DNA of 64,000 nucleotides, taken from contig CAVTBD010000002.1 in NCBI GenBank assembly GCA_963732875.1, positions 2,294,001 to 2,358,000 of the forward strand, written 5' to 3'. The translations under genes were made by a program, and so were the position numbers. Below the pieces are notes generated by a model. It was not told where the DNA came from. It worked only from the letters and a program-made list of their open reading frames with translations, and did no database searches. Numbering within the stretch: the first letter of the stretch is position 1; each line of letters opens with the position of its first letter. The DNA is from WHSO01 sp963732875. GTDB lineage: Bacteria > Pseudomonadota > Alphaproteobacteria > SMXQ01. This document shows, piece by piece, positions 8,047 to 18,095 of this stretch.

Positions 8047-8972
8047 CCGGCGAACTCCGGCAATTCGTCCAGAAACAGCACCCCCAGGTGCGCGAGCGAC
8101 ACCTCGCCCGGCCGTGCCCGCGCGCCGCCGCCGACCAGCGCGGGCAGGGACGCCGAATGATGCGGGTCGCGGAACGGGCGGCGGCGCATCAGCCGTCCGC
8201 CCGGCAGCGTGCCGGCGAGGCTGTGGATCATCGACACTTCCAGCGCCTCGGCGGGCGCGAGCGGCGGCAGCAGGCCCGGAAGCCGCTGCGCCAGCATCGA
8301 CTTGCCGGCGCCGGGTGGACCCACCATCAGCAGGTTGTGGCCACCGGCTGCCGCGATCTCGAGGGCGCGCTTGGCGCTTTCCTGGCCCTTGATGTCGGCG
8401 AGGTCGAGCATTGCCGGCCCGTCGCTCTCGGCTTCCGCCTCCGGGCGCGGCAGCGGCAGCACCTGGGTGCCCTTGAAGTGATTGACCAGCTCGATCAGCG
8501 ACGGCGCCGCCAGCACCTCGAGCCCCTTGACCCAGGCCGCCTCGCCGCCGCGGGCGCCCGGGCAGATCAGGCCGAGGCCGGCGTCAAAGGCATGGATCGC
8601 GGCCGGCAGCACGCCCGAGACCGCGGTGACGCGGCCGTCGAGCGCGAGCTCGCCGAGCGCCGCATATCCCGCGAGCTCGTCGGCCGGCAGCACCTCCATG
8701 GCGGCCAAGAGGCCGAGCGCGATCGGCAGGTCGAAATGGCTGCCCTCCTTGGCGAGGTCGGCCGGGGCCAGATTGACGGTGATGCGCTTGGGCGGCAGCG
8801 CGAGGCCGAGCGCGCCCAGCGCACCGCGCACCCGTTCGCGCGATTCGGCCACCGCCTTGTCGGGCAGGCCGACCACGGCGAAGGCGGGCAGGCCCGGGGA
8901 AATCTGCACCTGCACGTCGACGCCGACCACGTCGATGCCTTGAAAGGCCACCGTGTTGACCCGCGCGACCAT
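8047..8972 (-). pseudogene. comM: comM, 5' fragment (Mg-chelatase-like AAA+ protein)
   Basis: About 308 N-terminal residues of ComM. The lon-protease-like N-domain begins MVARVNTVAFQGIDVVGVDV and includes AFAVVGLPDKAVAESRERVRG. The AAA+ Walker A is GPPGAGKSM, followed by FRDPHHSASLPALVGGG and Walker B LGVLFLDELPEF. Right after this the sequence changes to AT-rich DNA, and translation would stop within a few codons (near 8037). Start: ATG at 8972 gives the family N-terminus; MVEGP at 8987 is an alternative. With the other fragment at 7195-7462 the gene lacks its middle and cannot make a working helicase. Confidence 0.9.
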
Positions 8973-8992
8973 CGGCCCTTCCACCATCCTGT

Positions 8993-9007
8993 GTTCGCGT
9001 TGTGTTC
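8993..9007 (-). promoter_or_regulatory. LexA (SOS) box candidate upstream of comM
   Basis: The + strand reads GTTCGCGTTGTGTTC, an exact GTTC-N7-GTTC alphaproteobacterial LexA site (GAAC-N7-GAAC on the comM strand), 6-21 bases ahead of the possible comM starts. From memory comM has been listed among LexA-regulated genes of alphaproteobacteria, which fits. The gene downstream is now disrupted, so the site would be a relic unless the truncated frame is still transcribed. Confidence 0.5.
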
Positions 9008-9087
9008 GCGCCACTGTAGCGGGCGGTCGCGGCCGAGTTGAGCGCGCGCGCATTGCCGGAGCGCGATGGCCCCGGTCGCCGCGGGCG

Positions 9088-9690
9088 TCACGGCAGGTCG
9101 TCGTTCTCGGGGGCCGGGTTGCCGGCAGGGGTGTCGGGCGGGCGCTCGGGCGGCGCGAGATCACGCACGTAGCGCTCGATCACGTAGGTGTAGTCGAGGA
9201 ACACGGCGCGCCCGGCCTCGGTCAGGGCGATGACCACGCGGCGCTGGTCCGCCTCGGACTTGCGCAGCCGGATGTAGCCCATCGCCTCGAGATCGCGCAC
9301 CACGTAGCGCAGCGCCCGGTGGGAATGGGCGACGGTGGCCTCGAGCTCGCCGTAGCTGAGCTCGGTGCCCTCGGCGCGGGCGATCACCACCAGCACCTCC
9401 CAGCGGATGATCGAACCGCTCAGCCGGAGATGCTTGGCGCCCCAGCGGTGGATCGACCACAGCGCCTGGGCGTGGCGCTTGATCCGCGCCGTCTCCGGCG
9501 GTGCCGCCTTGTCGGCCGCGGCGTCGGGGCGCGAGGCGGTCGACGCCGCCCGGGTGCTGGTGGCGCATTTCGGGGAAGAGGCCGTATTTCGCGCGGCGCG
9601 GCGCCTCAACGCCTGCGCCGCCGACGGCGATACCGCGGGCCGCCTCGCCTGGACACGCGTGATCGGCATGATCCGCGTGCTGCGCGACAC
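9088..9690 (-). CDS. MarR-family winged-helix transcriptional regulator
   Basis: The C-terminal 130 residues form a MarR-type winged helix: IRWEVLVVIARAEGTELSYG, ATVAHSHRALRYVVRDLEAM and GYIRLRKSEADQRRVVIALTE (recognition helix and wing). Target genes unknown. The start is uncertain: between the conserved domain and the ATG at 9690 there is no ATG, GTG or TTG before a TTG at about 9612, and the N-terminal 70 residues are basic and antisense to a likely small gene on the + strand (9509-9724). The true N-terminus may be shorter than shown or begin by an unusual start. Confidence 0.75.
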   Translation of the reverse strand: MSRSTRIMPITRVQARRPAVSPSAAQALRRRAARNTASSPKCATSTRAASTASRPDAAADKAAPPETARIKRHAQALWSIHRWGAKHLRLSGSIIRWEVLVVIARAEGTELSYGELEATVAHSHRALRYVVRDLEAMGYIRLRKSEADQRRVVIALTEAGRAVFLDYTYVIERYVRDLAPPERPPDTPAGNPAPENDDLP

Positions 9691-9724
9691 GGCGCTGGCC
9701 GATCATCCCTGGCAGATCAACTGA
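9509..9724 (+). CDS. Small conserved-looking protein (DUF6961-like)
   Basis: About 71 residues from a TTG at 9509 (start uncertain; GTG codons occur about 55 bases later). The pattern VLVAHFGEEAVFRAARRLNA, then GDTAGRLAWTRVIGMIRVL resembles small alphaproteobacterial proteins with an A-x-HG-x-A...GD-x-G-x-x-W-x-x-I pattern that I associate with DUF6961. It is divergent from, and overlaps antisense, the N-terminal part of the MarR frame. One of the two annotations must have a shorter N-terminus than the open frame allows, or both are transcribed from overlapping ends. Function unknown. Confidence 0.5.
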   Translation: MSAAASGREAVDAARVLVAHFGEEAVFRAARRLNACAADGDTAGRLAWTRVIGMIRVLRDTALADHPWQIN

Positions 9725-9745
9725 GTTCGGGAAAAGTAGACGTCG

Positions 9746-10711
9746 CTAACGGATGCGCCCGGGGTGGCGCTCGGCGACGCGCGCCTCGATGGCGTCCCAG
9801 ATCACCGCTTCCAGCCGGGTGCCGTCGAAGCGGTTGATTTCCTGGATGCCGGTCGGCGAGGTGACATTGATCTCGGTGAGGTAGCCGCCGATCACGTCGA
9901 TGCCGACGAACACCAGCCCGCGGTCGCGCAGGCTCGGCCCGATCGCGGCGCAGATGTCGCGCTCGCGCGGCGTGATGCCGACCTTTTCGGCGCGGCCGCC
10001 CACGTGCAGGTTGGCGCGCGCCTCGCCCGAGGCCGGCACGCGGTTGACCGCGCCCGCCGGCTCGCCCTCGATCAGAATGATGCGCTTGTCGCCCTTGCGG
10101 ATTTCCGGCAGGTATTTCTGCACCACCACCGGCTCGCGATAGAGCTGGGTGAACAACTCGAGGAGCGAGTTCAGGTTCTCGTCGTCGGGCGTGACATGGA
10201 ACACGCCGGCGCCGCCGTTGCCGAACAGCGGCTTCACCACGATGTCGCCGTGGGCCTCGCGGAACTCGACGATGCGCGCGCGGTCCGACGTGATCAGGGT
10301 CGGCGCCATCAGCTCGGCGAAATGGGTGACGAACAGCTTCTCGGGCGCATTGCGCACGTGCACCGGGTCGTTGACCACGAGGGTCGCGGGATGCACGTGC
10401 TCGAGCAGGTGCGTCGCGGTGATGTAGGCCATGTCGAACGGCGGGTCCTGGCGCATCATCACCACGTCGAGCGCGGCGAGGTCGATGGTCTCGTCGGCGC
10501 CCACCGTGAACGGCTGCGCGGGATCGAGCTCGGCCCGGAACGGCCGGGCCCGCGCCGTCACGCGGCCGCCCGACAGGGTGAGGTCCTGGGGCAGGTAATG
10601 ATAGAGCGCGTGCTCGCGCGCAACCGCCTCCAGCGCCAGCATGTAGGTCGAATCGGCGGCCGGGTTGATCCGCTCGAGCGGGTCCATCTGGAAGGCGACG
10701 GCGAGGGACAT
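9746..10711 (-). CDS. gshB: Glutathione synthase GshB
   Basis: GshB joins gamma-glutamylcysteine and glycine with ATP to make glutathione in the cytoplasm. The 321-residue product matches the family length. The N-terminal AFQMDPLERINPAADSTYML and RQDPPFDMAYITATHLLE are hallmarks; the ATP-grasp part has DIVVKPLFGNGGAGVF, GDKRIILIEGEP and FVGIDVIGGYLTEINVTSPT with the metal-binding E and N. It begins 81 bases from the SirB1-like gene on the same strand, with a non-coding gap between. Confidence 0.96.
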   Translation of the reverse strand: MSLAVAFQMDPLERINPAADSTYMLALEAVAREHALYHYLPQDLTLSGGRVTARARPFRAELDPAQPFTVGADETIDLAALDVVMMRQDPPFDMAYITATHLLEHVHPATLVVNDPVHVRNAPEKLFVTHFAELMAPTLITSDRARIVEFREAHGDIVVKPLFGNGGAGVFHVTPDDENLNSLLELFTQLYREPVVVQKYLPEIRKGDKRIILIEGEPAGAVNRVPASGEARANLHVGGRAEKVGITPRERDICAAIGPSLRDRGLVFVGIDVIGGYLTEINVTSPTGIQEINRFDGTRLEAVIWDAIEARVAERHPGRIR

Positions 10712-10792
10712 GTCCGTTGGTCGGGGCTGTTCTGTTGTCGGGCCGGGCGCGAGACTAACACGGCGGCGCGCGGTCCCGCCGCGAAAAAACCG

Positions 10793-11653
10793 CTAGTTCA
10801 GCCGGGCTTCGATCTTCTGGACCAGCGCCGCGGCGATATGGCGCGCTTCCTCGTCGGGGGTGGTGCGCACGAAGGTGGTGAGCGCTGCAATCGCGGCCTT
10901 GAGGTTGCCGGCCTCGGCATGGAACACGCCGAGGTCGCGGTAGAGCGAGACCTCCTCGGGCACGATCAGCAGCATGCGCTCGGCGACGGCGACCGCCTCG
11001 GCGAAATGACCTTGGGCCGCGAGTCGGGTCTTGATGTTGTTCTGCAGGCGCAGCAGCACGTGGCGGTCGCCGAGGCGCGCGTAGCACGCGGGCGACAGCT
11101 CGGCGTCCATGCCCGAGACCGCCTTGAGCATGGCGCGCAGTCCGCTCGCGCCCTCGACCGGCACGCCGGCGAAGGGATCGAGGATGACGCGCTCGGTGCC
11201 GGATTCGATGCTCAGCAGGAAGTGGCCGGGAAAGGCGATCCCGTCGGTGCGCCATCCCTGGGCGCGGGCCGCGTGCAGATAGAGGATGCCGAGCGCGACC
11301 GGCAGGCCCTTGCGGCGGTCGATCACGCGCATCAGGTTGGCGTTCTGCAGGTCGTCGTAGGTGAGGTCGTCGCCGCAGTAGCCCTCGGCGTCGCGGATCA
11401 CGGCGACCAGCGCCGCCGCCTGCCCCGCCGCGCTGCGCGTGCCCCGGCCCCTGGCCGCGACCGCCGTGTCGAGATCGGCGAGATGCGCCCGGTAGCGGTC
11501 GAGCGACACCTGGGGCCGTTCGAGGGACGCGAGCAGCAGTGCCGCCTCGGCGATGTCGAAGCGGGCATGGGGCGCGCTGCCGATCGCGGCAAGCGTCGTT
11601 TCCGCCGCGCTGCGCGGCGGCACCGTCGAGCGCGTGGTGGCGCGGCCGGTCAT
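10793..11653 (-). CDS. SirB1-family protein: transglutaminase-like plus tetratricopeptide region
   Basis: A 286-residue cytoplasmic protein. Residues about 40-185 form the SirB1/Transglut_core2 domain with NANLMRVIDRRKGLPVALGI, GIAFPGHFLLSIE and ILDPFAG. The C-terminal 90 residues carry TPR-like helices (NNIKTRLAAQGHFAEAVAVA and YRDLGVFHAEAGNLKAAIAA). Family members are widespread but the reaction is not established; loss of the catalytic cysteine is common and none is evident at the usual place here. It overlaps the BON lipoprotein gene by 4 bases (ATGA type), so the two are co-translated. Confidence 0.88.
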   Translation of the reverse strand: MTGRATTRSTVPPRSAAETTLAAIGSAPHARFDIAEAALLLASLERPQVSLDRYRAHLADLDTAVAARGRGTRSAAGQAAALVAVIRDAEGYCGDDLTYDDLQNANLMRVIDRRKGLPVALGILYLHAARAQGWRTDGIAFPGHFLLSIESGTERVILDPFAGVPVEGASGLRAMLKAVSGMDAELSPACYARLGDRHVLLRLQNNIKTRLAAQGHFAEAVAVAERMLLIVPEEVSLYRDLGVFHAEAGNLKAAIAALTTFVRTTPDEEARHIAAALVQKIEARLN

Positions 11654-12282
11654 TGCTTGCGCCTCGGATCGTTCTTGAGGAGCACGTGATTGACCACCCG
11701 CTCCACGTATTCGGTGTTGCGGGCGTAGTTGATGACGCGGTCGAGCTCGGCCTTGTCCTGGGCGACGCCCAGCAGGTAGACCACGTGGCGCACGGTGATG
11801 ATCGAGTAGTTGACCGCGGCGATATCCTTGTCCGCCAGCAGCTCGGCCTTGAGCTGGGTCGTGATCCAGATGTCGCGGGCGAAGGTGCCGGTCTTGCCCG
11901 AGGGATCGACGATGATCTCGTTGAGCACTTCCTTCACGCCCTTGACCTGCCAGGCGAGCTTCACCGCCATGTCGCGCCGCTCTTCGGTCTTGACCACGCC
12001 GGTGATCAGCACGCGGCCCTCATAGACCGACGAGTCGAGAGCGGCGAACATCTCCTTGTTGTATTCGATCCACTTGTAATTGATCTCGGTATGGATGCGC
12101 AAATCGACGACCGCCTGTTCCAGGCCGCGCTCCTGCACCGCACCGACGCCGGCTGCGGCGGCGCCACCCATCAGCGTCTCGGCGCAACCGCCGAGCGCAA
12201 GTGGCAGAGCAAGCAGCGCGCACATCGTCGCGGCGCGTATCGTGCGGCGGGTCCGGTGCGATGCGGTGCGGAAAGATGTCAC
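11650..12282 (-). CDS. BON-domain lipoprotein
   Basis: A lipid-anchored periplasmic protein with two BON (phospholipid-binding/OsmY-like) domains: the first around VYEGRVLITGVVKTEERRD with VKGVKEVLNEIIVD, the second around YSIITVRHVVYLLGVAQD with VERVVNHVLLK. The lipobox is ALGGC. A GTG at 12282 gives a basic leader and hydrophobic stretch suited to lipoprotein export; ATG at 12225 and at 12330 are alternatives. Family members (DolP, OsmY-like) help outer-membrane integrity. Its stop overlaps the start of the SirB1-like gene. Confidence 0.86.
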   Translation of the reverse strand: MTSFRTASHRTRRTIRAATMCALLALPLALGGCAETLMGGAAAAGVGAVQERGLEQAVVDLRIHTEINYKWIEYNKEMFAALDSSVYEGRVLITGVVKTEERRDMAVKLAWQVKGVKEVLNEIIVDPSGKTGTFARDIWITTQLKAELLADKDIAAVNYSIITVRHVVYLLGVAQDKAELDRVINYARNTEYVERVVNHVLLKNDPRRKQ

Positions 12283-12387
12283 GGCGGTTCTGCTTTCGGC
12301 GGTGGCGGGACGACCAATTAGACGCAACATTGCCGGGCTTGTCCAGACGGCGCGCGGACCTTCACGGCATCGTGCGAGGGTGCCGTG

Positions 12388-12752
12388 TCATTCGCGCCAT
12401 GCGTCCACGAGGTGGACCGGCAGGCGCCATGGCGTCACCAGCACCGCGTCGAAACGTAGGGCGAGGGCCGCCATATCGGGATGTGCGGCGATCCAGGCAC
12501 GCGCCGTGCCAGCGATGCGCGCGCGCTTGGCCACGGTGATCGCCTCGGCGGCGCTGCCGGCATCGGCGCGGTACTTGACCTCGACAAAGGCGAGCGCGCG
12601 TCCGCGCCGCACGATCACGTCGATCTCGCCGCCGCGCCACGAAAAGCCGCGCGCGACAATGCGATAGCCCTTGAGCCGCAGCCACAGGGCGGCGGCGCTC
12701 TCGGCCCACCGGCCGCGCGTCCGGGCGGCGCGGCGCGCGGGCGTGCCGCCGC

Positions 12753-12756
<4 letters not shown>
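12388..12756 (-). CDS. yraN: YraN-family (UPF0102) nuclease-fold protein
   Basis: A 122-residue restriction-endonuclease-like protein. The core GEIDVIVRRGRALAFVEVKY carries the D and ExK residues of the PD-(D/E)xK fold, and the N-terminal GRWAESAAALWLRLKGYRIV is typical. Function of the family is unproven. Its ATG overlaps the rsmI stop by 4 bases. The rsmI, LpoA-like and yraN grouping is the same conserved neighbourhood as in enterobacteria, though the LpoA-like gene is here divergent. Confidence 0.93.
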
Positions 12757-13661
<905 letters not shown>

Positions 13662-13733
13662 GTCTCCCGTTTTCGGCCTGCTTGGCCCGGTTTACTTGCC
13701 CCCAGTTTACTTGCCATGGGGGGCCGACTACCC

Positions 13734-13773
13734 TAGAGCCTGATCGGCTCAGATTGACTCAATGTGAACCGAC
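13734..13773. repeat. REP-like palindromic repeat, degenerate copy
   Basis: TAGAGCCTGATCGGCTC at 13734-13750 is identical to the left arm of the complete palindrome at 25619-25671. What follows (AGATTGACTCAATGTGAACCGA) fits the internal part of such elements, but the right arm matches poorly, so this copy is truncated or decayed. It lies in the gap between the divergent rsmI and LpoA-like genes. A direct repeat of GTTTACTTGCC also occurs at about 13690-13714. Confidence 0.6.
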
Positions 13774-13823
13774 CCTGCTCCAGGAGCCGTCGGGGCGGAT
13801 GCCCCGCAAGCCAGGATGTCACC

Positions 13824-15395
13824 GTGCCCGCACCCCTGATCCAGCGCGCGTTTTCCCGATGGTCGGTCCGTCGGCGCCCGGCCGCGCGCGTCATCGCCGC
13901 GCTGGTCGCGGTCGCCGCGCTGGTGACGCTCGCCGCCTGCGACGACCTGCGCGAGGTTAGGAAGCGCCTCGAAGGCTTGCAAGAACCTTCGCCGTCGGCG
14001 CCGACCGAAACCGCGAAGCCGCCGGCCGCGCGTCCCGCGCCCAAGGTGGCGGCGATCCCCCGTCCCGCGCCGGGACCGGCCGTGCCCGGTCCCAATGCCG
14101 GCGCGCCGCTGCCCGGCGCGACCGCGCTGCCGGGGGTCCGCCTGACGCCGCCCAAGGGCGTCGTGCCCGTGACGCGGGTCGCGCTCCTGCTGCCGCTCTC
14201 GGGCGAGAACGCGGCGCTCGGCCAGGCGCTGCTCAACGCCGCACAGCTCGCCCTGTTCTCGCTCGCCGGCGACGGCTTCGCGCTGCTGCCGGTCGATACC
14301 AAGGGCACCCCCGACGGTGCCGAGGCCGCCGCCCGCGCCGCGCTCGAGGACGGTGCGCGCCTGATCCTGGGCCCGGTGTTCGCCTCTTCTGTGTCGGCGG
14401 CGGCACCGCCGGCGCGCGCCGCCGGAGTGCAGGTGATCGCGTTCTCCAACGACCGCTCGGTCGCCGGTAACGGCGTCTATATCATGGGCTTCACGCCCGA
14501 GACCCAGATCGGCCGCATCACCGCCTATGCCGCCGCGCGCGGCGTGCACAGCATCGCCGCGGTGGTGCCGGACGGCGTCTATGGCCGGCGTGTCGAGGAT
14601 GCCCTGCGCGCCGCCGCCGGTGCCTACGGCATCACCGTGCCCCACGTGGTGCGTTACGCCTCGGCCGATACCGCCGCGCTCACGCCGATGGTGCGCCGGC
14701 TCGCCAACTACGATGCGCGCCATGCGCGCCTGGTCGAGCGCCGCAAGGAACTCAAGGGCAAGGATGACGAGGCCTCCAGGCGCGCGCTCAAGCGCCTCGA
14801 CGGGCTCGATACGCTGGGCGACGTCGATTTCGATGCCGTGCTGCTGCCGGAAGGTCCGGCGGTGCTGCGCGCGCTGGCGCCGCTGCTGCTGTTCTACGAC
14901 ATCGACCCGCGCAGGGTGCACATGCTCGGCACGGTACAGTGGGACGAGCCGGTGCTGGCCACCGAGCCTTCCCTCTACGGCGGCTGGTTCCCCGCCTCGC
15001 CGCCGGACGCGCGGCGCGCGTTCGAGAGCCTCTACAAGAAGACTTATGGTGACGCGCCGCCGCGGCTCGCCTCGCTCGCCTACGATGCCACCGCGCTCGC
15101 CGCGGTGATCGCGCGCCGCCAGGCGGAAGCACGCGCCCAGGCCCGGGCCGACGGGCGCCTCACCGAGGCGGAAACCGAGGCCGTGGTGCCGCCCAATCCC
15201 TACGGCGTCGATGCGCTGACCGCGCCCAACGGCTTCGCCGGGGTCGACGGGATCTTCCGGCTCGCGCCCTCGGGCCTGGTCGAGCGCGGTCTCGCGGTAA
15301 TGGAGGTACGCAACCGCCATTTCGTGGTGGTGAGCCCGGCGCCGACGACCTTCCAGAAACCGCAGGCAGGCCGCAATCCGGCGCCGGGCGACTGA
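13824..15395 (+). CDS. LpoA-like penicillin-binding protein activator (lipoprotein)
   Basis: A 523-residue lipoprotein: basic leader, hydrophobic stretch and lipobox TLAAC near residue 38, a Pro/Ala-rich linker (about 50-110), then a periplasmic-binding-protein type I fold. Visible: VALLLPLSGENAALGQALLN, LILGPVFASSVSAAAP, VIAFSNDRSVAGNGVYIMGF and PRLASLAYDATALAAVIA. In enterobacteria LpoA activates PBP1A from the outer membrane and sits beside rsmI and yraN, as here. GTG at 13824 was chosen because the upstream residues are not leader-like. It ends 3 bases before the convergent hemW. Confidence 0.88.
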   Translation: MPAPLIQRAFSRWSVRRRPAARVIAALVAVAALVTLAACDDLREVRKRLEGLQEPSPSAPTETAKPPAARPAPKVAAIPRPAPGPAVPGPNAGAPLPGATALPGVRLTPPKGVVPVTRVALLLPLSGENAALGQALLNAAQLALFSLAGDGFALLPVDTKGTPDGAEAAARAALEDGARLILGPVFASSVSAAAPPARAAGVQVIAFSNDRSVAGNGVYIMGFTPETQIGRITAYAAARGVHSIAAVVPDGVYGRRVEDALRAAAGAYGITVPHVVRYASADTAALTPMVRRLANYDARHARLVERRKELKGKDDEASRRALKRLDGLDTLGDVDFDAVLLPEGPAVLRALAPLLLFYDIDPRRVHMLGTVQWDEPVLATEPSLYGGWFPASPPDARRAFESLYKKTYGDAPPRLASLAYDATALAAVIARRQAEARAQARADGRLTEAETEAVVPPNPYGVDALTAPNGFAGVDGIFRLAPSGLVERGLAVMEVRNRHFVVVSPAPTTFQKPQAGRNPAPGD

Positions 15396-15398
15396 GGC

Positions 15399-16598
15399 TC
15401 AGGCGAGCAGCTCGGCCAGCACCGCGTCGAGCCGGAGCCTTCCTTCGTCGGTCGCGCGCAGGCGGCCGTCATCTTGCGTGACGAAGCCGCCGGCGACGAG
15501 GCGCGCGAGCCGCGTCGGATCGAATGTCGTATCGAAACCCGTGCCGCCGATACGCTTCACATCCTGCTCGGAGATTCCCTCGGCGAGCCTGAGGCCCATC
15601 ATGGTCATCTCGGCGATGCGCGTCGCGGCATCGAGCGGCGTCGTCTCGACGCGGCCCGTGCCACCGGCTTCGACTGCGGCGAGCCAGTCGCCTGGCCGGC
15701 GCGCATTGACCGTGGCGATGGAACCGTTACTGCCCGGCCCTATTGAAGCGGGAAGGCGGCCATGGGCGCCGGGGCCGATCCCGGCGTAGTCGCCGTAGCG
15801 CCAGTAGATCAGGTTGTGGCGGCAGGCCTCGCCGGGCCGCGCGTAGTTGGAGACCTCGTAGGCGGCGAGGCCGTGGGCGGCGAGCGCTTCGCCGGTCGCG
15901 CGATACAGCGCCGCCGCCGCGTCCTCGTCGGGCAGTGCGAACGCGCCCTTGGCGTGCAGGCCGAAGAACGGCGTGCCGCGCTCGATGGTGAGCTGGTAGA
16001 GCGAGACATGGCCGAGCCCTTCCGCCGCGAGCCGGTCGAGCTCGGCACGCCAGGCGGCGATGGTCTGCCCCGGCCGGGCGTAGATCATGTCGGCATTGAC
16101 GCGCGCGAACGTGCGCTTGGCGACGGCGAGCGCCTTCAGTGCCTCGGCGGCGGAATGCTGGCGGCCGAGGAATTTCAGCGCCTCGTCGTCGAGCGCCTGG
16201 ATGCCGACCGAGACACGGTTGACACCGGCGTCGCGGAACGCGGCAAACTTCTCCGCCTCGATCGAGGTGGGATTGGCCTCGAGCGTAATCTCGGGCGGGC
16301 CCTCGTCCCAGCCCGCGGGCCACAGGGCACGCGCCTTTTCGATCACCGCGGCGACGGTCCGGGGCGCCATCAGCGATGGCGTGCCGCCGCCGAAGAAGAT
16401 GCTGGCGAGCCGGCGTCCCGCAAGCTCGCCGGCGGTGCTTTCCATTTCGCGCAGGTAGGCGGCGCGCCAGCGCGGGTGCTCGATCGCGTCGGCGACGTGG
16501 CTGTTGAAATCGCAATAGGGGCATTTCGACCGGCAGAACGGCCAGTGGACGTAAAGACCGAACGGCGCGTCCGCGCTCACGCCCGCCGCCGGAAGCAA
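15399..16598 (-). CDS. hemW: Radical SAM haem chaperone HemW
   Basis: A 399-residue HemW/HemN-like radical SAM protein. The iron-sulfur motif is HWPFCRSKCPYCDFNSH (CxxxCxxC) near residue 20, followed by ASIFFGGGTPSLM, EITLEANPTS, NRVSVGIQALDD and SLYQLTIERGTPF. The C-terminal HemN domain includes YEVSNYARPGEACRHNLIYW and GIGPGAHGR. HemW is regarded as a haem-trafficking protein rather than the oxygen-independent coproporphyrinogen oxidase. Its start overlaps the end of rdgB by 22 bases. Confidence 0.95.
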   Translation of the reverse strand: MLPAAGVSADAPFGLYVHWPFCRSKCPYCDFNSHVADAIEHPRWRAAYLREMESTAGELAGRRLASIFFGGGTPSLMAPRTVAAVIEKARALWPAGWDEGPPEITLEANPTSIEAEKFAAFRDAGVNRVSVGIQALDDEALKFLGRQHSAAEALKALAVAKRTFARVNADMIYARPGQTIAAWRAELDRLAAEGLGHVSLYQLTIERGTPFFGLHAKGAFALPDEDAAAALYRATGEALAAHGLAAYEVSNYARPGEACRHNLIYWRYGDYAGIGPGAHGRLPASIGPGSNGSIATVNARRPGDWLAAVEAGGTGRVETTPLDAATRIAEMTMMGLRLAEGISEQDVKRIGGTGFDTTFDPTRLARLVAGGFVTQDDGRLRATDEGRLRLDAVLAELLA

Positions 16599-17188
16599 CG
16601 CGCGGTCAGCTTGCGGAACGCATCCGCGCGGTGGCTGATGGCGTGCTTGGCCTCCGGCGCCATCTCGCCGAAGGTCTCGTCATGGCCGTCGGCGACGAAC
16701 ATCGGGTCGTAGCCGAAGCCGTTGTGCCCGCGCGGCGGCCACACGATGTGTCCCGTCACCTCGCCCTCGACGGTCTCGACGTGCCCGTCGGGCCAGGCGA
16801 GCGACAGCGCGCACACGAAACGTGCCGAGGTATCCGTACTGCCCGACGCTTCCATCTCGCGGTGCACGCGCGCCATGGCGACGCCGAAGTCGCGCGCTTC
16901 CCCCGCCCAGCGCGCCGAATAGATGCCGGGTGCGCCGCCCAGCGCCGCAACCGCGAGCCCGGAATCGTCGGCGAGCGCGGGCAGCCGGGCCGCTTCGGCG
17001 GCGGCGTGCGCCTTGAGCTCGGCGTTGGCAATGAAGCTGGTGCCGGTCTCCTCGGGCTCGACCAGGCCGAGCGTGCCCGCCGACACGACGTCGAGCCCGA
17101 ACGGCGCCAGCAGCGCCGCGATCTCGCGTACCTTGCCGGCGTTGTGGGACGCCACCACCAGCCTGCCGCCCTCGAGGATGCGCGCCAT
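16577..17188 (-). CDS. rdgB: dITP/XTP pyrophosphatase RdgB
   Basis: RdgB removes non-canonical purine nucleotides (dITP, XTP) by hydrolysis to monophosphates. The 203-residue protein has the Ham1 signature: LVVASHNAGKVREIAALL at the N-terminus, TGTSFIANAELKAHAAA, LPALADDSGLAVAALGGAPG, then GFGYDPMFV and SHRADAFRKL. It lies between rph (7 bases upstream) and hemW (overlapping), a widespread alphaproteobacterial order. Confidence 0.97.
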   Translation of the reverse strand: MARILEGGRLVVASHNAGKVREIAALLAPFGLDVVSAGTLGLVEPEETGTSFIANAELKAHAAAEAARLPALADDSGLAVAALGGAPGIYSARWAGEARDFGVAMARVHREMEASGSTDTSARFVCALSLAWPDGHVETVEGEVTGHIVWPPRGHNGFGYDPMFVADGHDETFGEMAPEAKHAISHRADAFRKLTARCFRRRA

Positions 17189-17195
17189 CGGTCCC

Positions 17196-17936
<741 letters not shown>

Positions 17937-18095
17937 AATTCGGTCCTTTCGCGATGGGTCGGCGCCAAGCTACCCACTTGTCCGGGGCGCGTAAAGTGGC
18001 CGGGACCGGCCTTTTCGGCGGGGCCACGCGGTTCCCTCGGTTGACGCTCCGGGGGGGCGTCACTAGATTTTGGCTGCACGAGCACGGGCACGGCC

